Shown piece after piece: positions 22,686-31,546 of a stretch of 41,856 bases of DNA; the first letter of the stretch is position 1; each line of letters begins with the position of its first letter. The position numbers were made by a program, and so were the translations under genes. The notes below the pieces were generated by a model. It searched no databases. It was not told the origin of the DNA and saw only the letters and a program-made list of their open reading frames with translations. The stretch is from Anaerolinea thermophila. Lineage in GTDB: Bacteria > Chloroflexota > Anaerolineae > Anaerolineales > Villigracilaceae. Location of the stretch: positions 1 to 41,856 of the forward strand of contig DYKZ01000005.1 in assembly GCA_020722345.1 (NCBI GenBank), in the 5' to 3' direction.

Positions 22686-24593
22686 CTATTTCTTGGTTTC
22701 CAGTTGGATTTCGACCTGCGAACCCGGCAGGGCGTGGCCAAGTTCTTCGACTGCCGTCTGCAAGACATTGCGGATATTGACCGAGGCGCTGATCTTTGCG
22801 GATATTTCACTAATGGCGCGTTCTTTCTGGGCGCTTAATTGCGTGCTCTTGATGAGGCGCGCGTTCTCCAGCGCCAGGGCGGCGCGATCAACGATCCTTT
22901 GCAGCACGTCAATATCTTCGTCTTTCCAAAGCCTTTCTTCTGGAAGACGAATGTTTAGGACAGCAATCGTCTCCCCACGAATTATCAAAGGTATTGCCAG
23001 GGAGGCGTTTTTGCCGGTTTTTGCCACAATAGTGCCGGTTTGCAGAGCCTGCTTGATTTCAGGGTAGGCGACAAATTCCGAAAGTTTTTCCATTCCCTGC
23101 GAGGTGTAGCGAATAGCGCGCAATTGCTGAGTTTCCAGGATACCACTCCAGCCTTTTTGCAGGAATTGTCTGTAAATGTGTTCAGCCTCTTCGAGGGCAC
23201 GGCGTGTTTCGTTGAGCAGCCGGGCGTTTTCGATTGCTATGGCTACCTGGTCGGCCAGGGTGTTGAAGATCGAAAAATCGTCTTCCTGGAAGGCGTTGGT
23301 TTCCTTGCTTTGTATGTCCAGCACACCAATCACGCGCTCCTGGACGAGCAGAGGCAGGGCCATCTCTGAGCGTGTCTCGGGTAGGTTGGGATTGTCGAAG
23401 TATACGGCGTCAATGCCCACATCGAGGGCAATGCGTGGTTTGGCGCGCTCGGCCACGTACCCTACGATCCCTTCTTTGCCAACCTTGAGGCGGTGGCCCC
23501 GCTCCAACATGCGGGCGCCTCCCTCGCTGTTTGTGGCTTTCAGGACAGCGTACTCATTGTTCTCGTCCAGCAGGAAAATGCCAACGTGATAAAAGCCAAA
23601 CCGTTCGCTGATCAGGCTGGCGATTGAGACAAGGAGGCGGTTGAGATCCTGGATCAACAAGATGGAATGCGTCACCTCGTAGATGGTCTGGAGTTGGGCA
23701 ACGCGGCGCTGGACCTGTTCGGCTGTCGCGCTCAGTTCCCGGGTCCGGGCCTCGACCCGCTGCTCGAGTTCCTGGATCAGGGCAAACTGCCGGTCAGCCA
23801 TCGAGAAAAAGGACGCGTTCAATGTTCTAATTTCCGGGACAGCAGATTTGATCACGGGGCGATAATTCAGTTCTCCGGCGGCGATTCGCGAGGCGGCCAA
23901 CGTCAAGGCACGAATGGGCCCCGCCAGGTTGTTGCCCATTAGCCAGCCGAGGAAGATGATCATTGGCAGGGTTGCCAGGAATATCCCTAAGGTGATGAAG
24001 AGCAATTGCCTTTCTCCTGCCAGGATTTTGTTGGCCGAGATATCCACGCCGATTATTCCGGTAACCTGTCCGGCGCTGTCCCGGATAGGAGCATATGCGG
24101 AAAGGAAACTGCCGTATTCATCGGAATAAATATCTTCCTCGCCGATCGGCTGCAACAGGTTGCGGTAGTTTTCCGAGAGGACAGGGCCCGGCTCGAAATA
24201 GCGGGTCCCGTAAGGGGAAAAACCGGCGCTGTTTGGGTCGCCTGCATCAACCACGAAGTAAATTCCCTCCTCGTCGAACCGCATGGTGTAAACGAAAATC
24301 AGGTCGGGGTCGGATAACAGGATTTTCGTGTTCTGGTCATGTATTTGCCAATATTCAGGGTCATCGGGCGATTGGATGGCGGCAAAAGCATCCCCGTCAA
24401 TTTGAAGAGATGCAATCGTGGCGATGTTGATTAGCCTCTGGCGAAGCGCATCGCGGAGTTGTTGCTGAAAATTCAGGAAAACAATCGTCAGGGTAATGGC
24501 CGAGGATAGGATGGCGAGCAGGATAAAACTCACCGCAACCCGTCCGCGCAGGCCGATTCCTTTGGATTGTAGGTTGAGAGATGCCGGGTTCAC
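22686..24593 (-). CDS. Membrane GAF receptor with Cache-like outside domain and HAMP (operon receptor 7)
   Basis: A 635-residue protein. Helix 17-40, an extracytoplasmic domain of about 150 residues (41-194), helix 196-218 and a HAMP region (219-270) form a classical receptor front. The outside part contains DLIFVYTMRFDEEG and ends in IGVDIS, as in Cache-type sensors. A coiled coil (270-303) is followed by an FGFYH GAF (308-460; GFYH 333-336, TRSE 407-410), a linker with IRYT, a second partial GAF (485-582) and the common tail (590-630). No output domain is present. The GTG start at 24593 overlaps the previous stop as GTGA, so translation is coupled to the dCache receptor before it. Confidence 0.86.
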   Translation of the reverse strand: MNPASLNLQSKGIGLRGRVAVSFILLAILSSAITLTIVFLNFQQQLRDALRQRLINIATIASLQIDGDAFAAIQSPDDPEYWQIHDQNTKILLSDPDLIFVYTMRFDEEGIYFVVDAGDPNSAGFSPYGTRYFEPGPVLSENYRNLLQPIGEEDIYSDEYGSFLSAYAPIRDSAGQVTGIIGVDISANKILAGERQLLFITLGIFLATLPMIIFLGWLMGNNLAGPIRALTLAASRIAAGELNYRPVIKSAVPEIRTLNASFFSMADRQFALIQELEQRVEARTRELSATAEQVQRRVAQLQTIYEVTHSILLIQDLNRLLVSIASLISERFGFYHVGIFLLDENNEYAVLKATNSEGGARMLERGHRLKVGKEGIVGYVAERAKPRIALDVGIDAVYFDNPNLPETRSEMALPLLVQERVIGVLDIQSKETNAFQEDDFSIFNTLADQVAIAIENARLLNETRRALEEAEHIYRQFLQKGWSGILETQQLRAIRYTSQGMEKLSEFVAYPEIKQALQTGTIVAKTGKNASLAIPLIIRGETIAVLNIRLPEERLWKDEDIDVLQRIVDRAALALENARLIKSTQLSAQKERAISEISAKISASVNIRNVLQTAVEELGHALPGSQVEIQLETKK

Positions 24594-27100
24594 GCGTTGC
24601 CCTCCTCCTGGGTTTTATTGAGACGACGGGGGATGCGTTCTTCGCCCTTGAACTGCAAAATAACCTCGGAGTCGGCGAATAGGCGGCCAATTTCCTGGGC
24701 GGTCGTTTCCAGGATTGTTTCGAGTTCCACTGAAGAGCCTATGTGGGTGGTGATCTCAGCAACCATGCTCTCCCGCTTGGCGCGATCCTGGATTTGCTCA
24801 TACAGGCGGGCGCTTTCCAGGGCTGCTCCAAGTTGGTCGGCCAGCGAGGTGATGACGGCGATATTTTGTGGCGTCCAGCGCGCATCATCTTTTTGTTTCA
24901 GCCTGATCACCCCAATCGGGTTCCCCAGCACTTTTATGGGGGTATAGAGCAGCCTTTCGTCTTCCGAAAGGATGGTTTTTCCTGTCTGGATTGCCTGGAG
25001 ATGTTCTGGCGAATATTCTTCAGTGGACACGGGGGCGATGTTCCCCTGGGGCAGGGCGGAGTAGCCAAGCGGCCTGAGTTTTTCCTCGAAGATTGCCTGC
25101 CAGGACATGCGGCTAATCTCGCCGTAGGCGCGCTGGACAGCCTCGAGGGATTTCTGGCTTTCTGCCAGCAGCCGGGCGTTTTCGATGGCGATGGCAATCT
25201 GGTCGGCCAGCACTCTCAGGGTGATGAGGTCTTCCTCCTCGAACGCGGCTTCGTTGGTGCTTTGCACGTCCAGGGCGCCAATCACCTGTCCGCTTGCGAC
25301 CATGGGGATGGCGGCCTCCGAACGGGTCTGTGGCAGGTCGGGGTTCTGGAAATAGACTTTGTCCTCGCCGACGTTCAAAGCAATGCGCGGCTGCCCACTG
25401 CCGGTGACAAAGCCCACAATCCCTTCCTGCCCGACCCGCAGCCTGTGGCTGCGGGCGAGCATAGCCTGCCCGCCCCTGCTGTTGGCTGCCCGCAGCACAG
25501 CAAATTCCTGGCGTTCGTCCAGCAGGAATATGCCAACGTGATAGTACCCAAAGCGCTGGGAGATCAGATGGGTGATGCGCGTCAGCAACTCTTCCAGGTC
25601 TCTCACCGATGTGGCTGCGCTTCCGACCTCCAGGGCGGCGCGCATCTGCTCGGTGCGCCGTTCCAGCGCCCGGGTCCGATCTGCGATCCTGTTTTCGAGG
25701 TTCTCGATCGTATCGCGCAGTTGCGCGGTCATGGCGTTGAAGGCGTGTGCAAGGATGCCAAGTTCACCCTGGGCGTTAATGCTTGCGCGGGCATTCAGGT
25801 TCCCGCGCTCAATCTCTTCTGCTGTTTTTGTCAGGGAAACGAGAGGCCGCGCTATGCGGTTCCCTACACCCAACATCAGGAACAACGTAATGACCAGAAT
25901 TCCAACGGTAAGCAGAATACCGACAAAGACGATGTTGCGGGTGGATTCCGCGATCTGCTGGTTCGTTGCGATCGCTTCTGCCAGCAGTTCCTGGGTGGGG
26001 ACAACAATGGCAATGCTGTAGCCCACCTCGGGTACTGGCTCGTAGACGATAAACCGCTCGACGCCGCCGATTGCCAGCGTTTCGAACCCGCTGTTGCCGG
26101 CGGCCATGTCTGAGATAAGAGCCCAAAACTCTGGGGGGACCGAAGCGGCAACCTTGGCCTCATCCAGCACTTCCCCCAAAGGTAGCAGGTCAGCGGCAAT
26201 GTTTAGGTCCTGGTATCCCAACTCAGGCATGGCGATAACCCGAAAATCCGCGTCAAGCAGAAAGGCGTAGCCGGTTTCACCAACACGAATATTGGAAACG
26301 ATGTCTGTAATGCGGGTCAACTGAATGTCCATGGCTGTAACGCCGCGGAAATTCCCCGACCCGTCAATGACCGGATAACTGCTTGTTATCACCAGACCAT
26401 TCAGCGCCGCATCCAGAATGGGATCTGACCACACAGCCTTCAATTCAGGATTTTTGCCTGGCGCGGCAGCCAGGTACCAAGGGCGCTTGGTAACATCGAA
26501 ATCCGGTGGAATAATAGCCGCTAGATCAATATTGGGGTAGTAAATTGTCTCCCCGCCCGGGCCGCCAAAGTAGATTGCCACTACATCCGGATTTGCTTCG
26601 AGCAGTGAGGGGACCAGGAAATCCAGTTGCCGGGCGGCGTTCAATTCGGTAACCAGACTTTCTGTCAGATCGTTACTGGCGGGAATGAACACGGATGCGG
26701 TTTCCGTGTTTGCATTGTCCCAACTGCCCGTTGACAGGCGGCTGAGAGATGCCGATGCATCCCAGTAGCCTCCAGAGCCGATGGTTTGCTCGTTGGAGAG
26801 CATATTTCCCAGCGCCGTTCCGATCTCTGTGATGTTGTTCTTGATTTCTATAAAGAAATTATTGAGTTGGGCTGTCTGGATTTTGCTGGTAGCGTCCAGG
26901 TTGTCCCTGGCCTGCTGATAGATGCTCTCCTCGAGTTGGGTGGTCAAGTAGTCACTGGATTGCTGGGCGCGATAATAAACATACAATCCCATGATGCTCA
27001 GAGCAATGAAAACAATCAACATATTACTCAGGATCAACCTTACCCGCGGGCTGCCCAGGTTGAGTACTCTTTTTGCCGGTTGTGTTGACATAGTGTTCAT
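24590..27100 (-). CDS. dCache-HAMP membrane GAF receptor (operon receptor 6)
   Basis: An 836-residue receptor. Helix 22-44, a large outside double-Cache domain (48-385), helix 388-411, HAMP (412-465), coiled coil, an FGYYH GAF (500-645; TRSE 592-595), a partial second GAF (715-765) and the common tail (775-815). The membrane-distal Cache pocket has R206, W208 and Y209 (RPWY), D230 and D258 (AMDIQL). These match most of the amino-acid recognition motif known for dCache_1 receptors, but the expected tyrosines are F201 and I228. It may therefore bind an amino acid or a related amine. The start may be the ATG at 27100 or, three codons later, at 27091; neither has a strong ribosome binding site. 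No output domain. Confidence 0.86.
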   Translation of the reverse strand: MNTMSTQPAKRVLNLGSPRVRLILSNMLIVFIALSIMGLYVYYRAQQSSDYLTTQLEESIYQQARDNLDATSKIQTAQLNNFFIEIKNNITEIGTALGNMLSNEQTIGSGGYWDASASLSRLSTGSWDNANTETASVFIPASNDLTESLVTELNAARQLDFLVPSLLEANPDVVAIYFGGPGGETIYYPNIDLAAIIPPDFDVTKRPWYLAAAPGKNPELKAVWSDPILDAALNGLVITSSYPVIDGSGNFRGVTAMDIQLTRITDIVSNIRVGETGYAFLLDADFRVIAMPELGYQDLNIAADLLPLGEVLDEAKVAASVPPEFWALISDMAAGNSGFETLAIGGVERFIVYEPVPEVGYSIAIVVPTQELLAEAIATNQQIAESTRNIVFVGILLTVGILVITLFLMLGVGNRIARPLVSLTKTAEEIERGNLNARASINAQGELGILAHAFNAMTAQLRDTIENLENRIADRTRALERRTEQMRAALEVGSAATSVRDLEELLTRITHLISQRFGYYHVGIFLLDERQEFAVLRAANSRGGQAMLARSHRLRVGQEGIVGFVTGSGQPRIALNVGEDKVYFQNPDLPQTRSEAAIPMVASGQVIGALDVQSTNEAAFEEEDLITLRVLADQIAIAIENARLLAESQKSLEAVQRAYGEISRMSWQAIFEEKLRPLGYSALPQGNIAPVSTEEYSPEHLQAIQTGKTILSEDERLLYTPIKVLGNPIGVIRLKQKDDARWTPQNIAVITSLADQLGAALESARLYEQIQDRAKRESMVAEITTHIGSSVELETILETTAQEIGRLFADSEVILQFKGEERIPRRLNKTQEEGNA

Positions 27101-27127
27101 AACTGTCTCTGTTTTATACGGCCAGAA

Positions 27128-28822
27128 TCATTGATCGTGTGGCGAGGCTTGGAGTCTGATTTCTGCCTCTTCCAATTCGTACGATTTTTGTATCTCGGCA
27201 ACAGCTGTCTGGAGGATTGTCTCGATATCGAACGTTTCCCGGACTTTTGTTGTGATCTGCCCGAGGACGCGTTCCTGTTCTGCGCGTTGTTGTGCGTCGG
27301 CCACAAGGCGGCTGTTTTCGAGGGCTAGGCTTACGCGTCCGGCAATTGTCTCCAGCAGGGTTATTTCGCTGGCATGCCAGACATGTTCGGGGTTTTCGTC
27401 TTCATACCCGATTACGCCTATCACGTTATCGCGCAGAATAATCGGCGCCACCAGCCGGGAGCGCGGTTTGGGGTCCGGTATCCTATACGAGGCCGCCTTC
27501 CCGCTCATTAGCAGGTCGTGCACGGGGCGTGGAAATGTTTCCCGGTACGGCAACAACTGGAGTTGGTTGTACGAATAGCCTAGCACCTGCCGTCTTTCCC
27601 ATTCTTTCCAAGCGGTTTGCGTGGCCTCTTTGGCAAGGGATTTGATCTCTCGAACCTGTTTTTGGAGTTGGTCAATCAGGCGCATATTTTCCAGCGAGAG
27701 GGCGATTTGCGCCACGATGCCGCGAAAAGTATCTGGGTCAATCTGGAGCGGTTCGGGCGAAAGGGTCTGAACATTGATGAGTCCCAACAGTTGGGAGGAA
27801 GTAACGATGGGATACGAACGGTTGGTTTTCGATTCGGCCAATGAAACCGGCTGGGAGATGAAATATGACTGTTCGCCTGCCTGACAAGCGATAACATCGC
27901 TTTCAGGAAGCGCGAAGCCAAACGCGCTGGTGGAAATCTCCAATTTGTACCCGGAGGCCAGCATCTCCCGGCCTTCTTCGCTGTTCGTTGCCAGGAGGTG
28001 GGCATGCTCGAATTGTTCGTCGGCAAGGAATATCCCTATGTGGTCAATCTTGAGTCTTGTGGATAGGAGGTGCACGATCTCTTCCAGCAAATCATCCTGA
28101 TTCTTGATTTGGGCAGAGATATGTGCGACTTCCGCGGCCATTTGAAGGGCCAGGTTTTTCTGTTCGAGAGATACAGTTTGGGTTTCCAATTCGAGGCGCT
28201 TTTGTTCGAGCAGGTTGAGATTATCCTGTGCTTTTTGTGCAGAATTTATGGATGCCTTTAATGCTCTGTTGATATTCCCAATGGCCAGGGACAACAATAG
28301 CCCAACGGCGATAAACACCATGGCATACGAAGTTAGTATCGTGGTATTGGGCTCGTAAGCGTATGGAGGCAGCCAGCCTCTATTCTCGGCCATAACGAGC
28401 AGCGCTCCTGCCAAAGCGCTCATCACCCCGTAGTAGATCCCCGCCTTGGCGCCAATTGTAAGGCTGGCAATCACAACGATGATTGCAAGGGCTGAAAAGC
28501 CGGAATTTCGCACTCCGCCGAATGTCCACATCAGGCCGACCACCAGCGCCCAAAGGGTCAGGGCCAGGAAATTGCCGACAAGTTGCACGCGGCCGCTTTT
28601 GAGCAAGGCGTACATCCCCGCCAAAATGCCTATCACACCCAGGGCGAGGTGGATTTGGGATCCTCCCTGTACAAAGATCGGATACCATGCCCACAGGAGA
28701 GTGATAACGAGCAGGGCATTCAGGATCGTATTCAGGTTCTGAGCACGCCGCGTCTTGTCCGGGTCGTCGAAAACAGGCGGCCCGAAAAATTTCTTGAAAC
28801 GGGATATCATGTCGCGCCTCAT
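27128..28822 (-). CDS. Six-helix membrane GAF receptor, divergent GAF (operon receptor 5)
   Basis: A 564-residue protein. About six membrane helices (33-52, 58-76, 80-100, 107-125, 127-145, 162-183) have short loops only. A coiled coil (185-235) leads to a GAF domain (242-385) that lacks FGFYH, having LKIDH instead and NRSY where others have TRSE. It is the most divergent first GAF of the set. The second partial GAF covers 440-505, with GYSYN (415-419) in the linker. The common tail is at 515-557. The ATG at 28822 overlaps the previous stop by four bases (ATGA). No kinase or other output. It ends 27 bases before the dCache receptor gene. Confidence 0.84.
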   Translation of the reverse strand: MRRDMISRFKKFFGPPVFDDPDKTRRAQNLNTILNALLVITLLWAWYPIFVQGGSQIHLALGVIGILAGMYALLKSGRVQLVGNFLALTLWALVVGLMWTFGGVRNSGFSALAIIVVIASLTIGAKAGIYYGVMSALAGALLVMAENRGWLPPYAYEPNTTILTSYAMVFIAVGLLLSLAIGNINRALKASINSAQKAQDNLNLLEQKRLELETQTVSLEQKNLALQMAAEVAHISAQIKNQDDLLEEIVHLLSTRLKIDHIGIFLADEQFEHAHLLATNSEEGREMLASGYKLEISTSAFGFALPESDVIACQAGEQSYFISQPVSLAESKTNRSYPIVTSSQLLGLINVQTLSPEPLQIDPDTFRGIVAQIALSLENMRLIDQLQKQVREIKSLAKEATQTAWKEWERRQVLGYSYNQLQLLPYRETFPRPVHDLLMSGKAASYRIPDPKPRSRLVAPIILRDNVIGVIGYEDENPEHVWHASEITLLETIAGRVSLALENSRLVADAQQRAEQERVLGQITTKVRETFDIETILQTAVAEIQKSYELEEAEIRLQASPHDQ

Positions 28823-31545
28823 GGGTTCGTTTCTTCCTGTTGGTCGGTGGGTAGTAGGCCAACCTGGATGAAGGTATTAGGCACGCCCAATACCCTTCCC
28901 AGTTCTCGCACAGTTTTTTGCAAGATCACTTCAAGGTCGGTGGATTGCTGGATCTGGCCGGATATGAGGTTGATCTGTTGTTCCTGGACGGCTGAACGCT
29001 GCGCATCCCGAATGAGACGCGCGTTTTCCAGCGCCAGCGACAGGCGGTTTGCCGCCTCTTCGAGGAACTGAACCGTCTCAGGGGAAATTGTTTTTGCTGT
29101 AAAACGAACGCTCAACCCGCCCAACACCTGCCCGCGCAAACGGATGGGAATCATGGCGATAGTTCCCTGTTTTGCCGTCCCGTCGGGGAGCAGGATCGGT
29201 TTATTGCTGGCCTGTTTCTTGAATTCTTCGACCTGGGAGATGTCCAGGGGTTCGAGCCTCGATCCCTCGAAGCGATATCCCCTGGGTTTGTTGTAATATT
29301 CCAGATATTCCCGCCAGGCACGAGCGGTTTGTCCCCGTAGTGTCTGCTCGATGGCGAGCGCATTCTGCTGCGATTCCTGCAACAAGCGCGTCCTTTCGAT
29401 TGCGATCGCCAATTGGTCTGTCAATATTCCCATGATGGTCAAATCATTTTCGTCAAATGCATTCGATTTTTCGCTTTGAACGTCGAGAACGCCCAGGATA
29501 TTCGAGCCAATTTTGAGCGGGATGGCCATCTCTGAACGTGTGTAGGGAAGCAGTGGGTTGCGGAAGTGAACCGCGTCCGCACCTATGTCCAATGCAATGC
29601 GCGGTTCTCCCCACTTGGCAACGTATCCCACAATTCCGGTTGTCCCGATGAGGAGTTTGTGCTTGTTCGCCAGCATTACCTGACCGGCATCCCCGGCAGC
29701 GGCGTGCAAAACGGTATATTCGTCTTTGTTGTCGTTGAGGAAGACGCCAACGTGATAGAAGCCAAAGCGGTCGCGGATCAAGCGCGCAGTCCGGTTGAGG
29801 AGATCGTCCACGTTGGAGGCGAGCGAAGCGTCGCGGGCAATTTGGGCCGCCGTCTGGAGTTCCAGGGATCGTTGTTGAAGGTCAAGGGTGCGCTCCTGGA
29901 CCTTCGCCTCAAGGTTTGCAACAAAGAATTTCAATTTGCCGGTCATCTCGTTGAATGCTTTGGCCAATATCCCAATTTCATCCTCGCTGTCTATTTCTAC
30001 GTGGGCTTCAAGATTCCCGTCTATGACTTGTTGCGACATTCGAACAAGCGTATCAATGGGGCGAGTGATTGATTGTACGATGGCCAGGGAAGCAACCACA
30101 GCCAGCACAAAAGCCGTAACGCTAATGGCTATGTTGGCGTTGATGACGCCCGGCAACTGCTGGTAGACTTCAGACTGATCCGCTTCTGCAATGATCCCAA
30201 TCTGCAGGTCTGGATTCCGGTGATAGACGCCAATTACCGGAGTCCCCTCCAGGTTTGCGTAGGAGCCGGCCCCCTCCGATAGCGTTGTCAGCGGGATTGC
30301 TCCCTCGGTCTGGATATTTTGGCTTGGCTTTCCCGCGCTGGTTGACAGGAGCATGCCATCCGCGCTAACCAAGTAAATGACCCCGCTTTGATAGTTGTTG
30401 TAAACGGGTTCGTTGATAATCGCAAGAGGGGCATCTATCGTTGCTCGCCCGCTCAATACCCCAACCACTTGCCCGGAATAATCACGTATTGGGCGGGAGA
30501 AGAAAATCGAGACCTGATCCTCGGCGGGATAATAGCGCGGGGGGATTGTGACGGGTTCAACCTTTCCCTGCCAGAAGAACTCCAGATAGCGATAATCTTC
30601 ACCGATGAGATCGCCACGCGTACTGGCGACCACATAACCGCGCCTATCCATGAGGTAGATATCCACGAGGTCGCTCTGATTTTTGACTAGGTCGAGTTCG
30701 TTTAATACTAGATTGAACTCTGCCTCGGGTGTGGCCAATCCGTTCCCGTATGCGGCAAGCACATCCAAAATACTGGAGAAAACATCGCTCTTCCTGACAA
30801 GGCTTTCCAGCCTGGCTGCCTGTTCGTCTCCCCATTCTTGAATATTATTGTTCTTCTCGGTCGCGATTTGATTGAGCAGTCTGACGGCCGCGCGGTTGTC
30901 GCCGAGTACGGAATTGTAGTATGAAATGACGCTCAATACGGCAATGGGGATGAGCACAAGCACGATTAGCGCGTTCAATATGCGCGTGAAGAGTCTGCGA
31001 TTATGAGATCCGCCTATTACAAGTTGGAACACAAAGATGCCAAAGATTGCAATGTAGGTCGGCGTGATCAGGCGCATGAACGCTAGGTCGGACGTCTGTA
31101 GTCTATCGGATATAGGGTTGTTGTTCAGCCACACCAAGATAACCGAGACGATAATGGCCGGAATGATGGCTGAGAGGCGGTGGAGCCAGGAGCGCAGATT
31201 CAGCGCCAGAAGCAGAGGCAGGATCCAGGTCCCGATGAGCAACCCGATCAGGACTTTATCCCAGAATACAACGTGAAGGATAAAATATCCCCCCCAAAAC
31301 AGACTGGCGATCAGGCTTGTCAGCGTGAGAAGCCTGTCGCGCATCAGCCGCCGGGCTACGAAGAGCAGAATGGCGCAAATAATCGCGCCGGCCGAGATAG
31401 GCAGCAACTGCGGCACGTACAGCGCAAGAAAGGCAGCCAGGTTGGCGATTGAAGTCAGAGCGGCAAAAACGGTGCTGGCGAGGAGGAGCGAATTCAGGAA
31501 TCTATTCTGCTGTCGTTTTTCGACGGATGGAGTTGATATATCCAC
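28819..31545 (-). CDS. Eight-helix membrane GAF receptor with Cache-like domain and HAMP (operon receptor 4)
   Basis: A 908-residue protein when started at the GTG at 31545, which follows GGAGG (31554-31558) by eight bases and comes one base after the previous stop. A longer frame to 31632 has no such support. Six helices (18-177) form one membrane unit. A seventh helix (188-209), an outside Cache-like domain (212-467), an eighth helix (469-490) and HAMP (491-545) form a second, complete receptor front behind it. This double front is unusual. An FGFYH GAF (578-722; GFYH 594-597, TRSE 669-672), GYRF linker, partial second GAF (780-845) and common tail (855-897) follow. No output domain. Confidence 0.86.
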   Translation of the reverse strand: MDISTPSVEKRQQNRFLNSLLLASTVFAALTSIANLAAFLALYVPQLLPISAGAIICAILLFVARRLMRDRLLTLTSLIASLFWGGYFILHVVFWDKVLIGLLIGTWILPLLLALNLRSWLHRLSAIIPAIIVSVILVWLNNNPISDRLQTSDLAFMRLITPTYIAIFGIFVFQLVIGGSHNRRLFTRILNALIVLVLIPIAVLSVISYYNSVLGDNRAAVRLLNQIATEKNNNIQEWGDEQAARLESLVRKSDVFSSILDVLAAYGNGLATPEAEFNLVLNELDLVKNQSDLVDIYLMDRRGYVVASTRGDLIGEDYRYLEFFWQGKVEPVTIPPRYYPAEDQVSIFFSRPIRDYSGQVVGVLSGRATIDAPLAIINEPVYNNYQSGVIYLVSADGMLLSTSAGKPSQNIQTEGAIPLTTLSEGAGSYANLEGTPVIGVYHRNPDLQIGIIAEADQSEVYQQLPGVINANIAISVTAFVLAVVASLAIVQSITRPIDTLVRMSQQVIDGNLEAHVEIDSEDEIGILAKAFNEMTGKLKFFVANLEAKVQERTLDLQQRSLELQTAAQIARDASLASNVDDLLNRTARLIRDRFGFYHVGVFLNDNKDEYTVLHAAAGDAGQVMLANKHKLLIGTTGIVGYVAKWGEPRIALDIGADAVHFRNPLLPYTRSEMAIPLKIGSNILGVLDVQSEKSNAFDENDLTIMGILTDQLAIAIERTRLLQESQQNALAIEQTLRGQTARAWREYLEYYNKPRGYRFEGSRLEPLDISQVEEFKKQASNKPILLPDGTAKQGTIAMIPIRLRGQVLGGLSVRFTAKTISPETVQFLEEAANRLSLALENARLIRDAQRSAVQEQQINLISGQIQQSTDLEVILQKTVRELGRVLGVPNTFIQVGLLPTDQQEETNP

Positions 31546-31546
31546 G

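Noticed and set aside
24743-26113. 456-residue plus-strand open frame within receptor 6
   Set aside because: It is antisense to the HAMP and GAF coding region; the residue pattern is a mirror of that gene, with no start signal.
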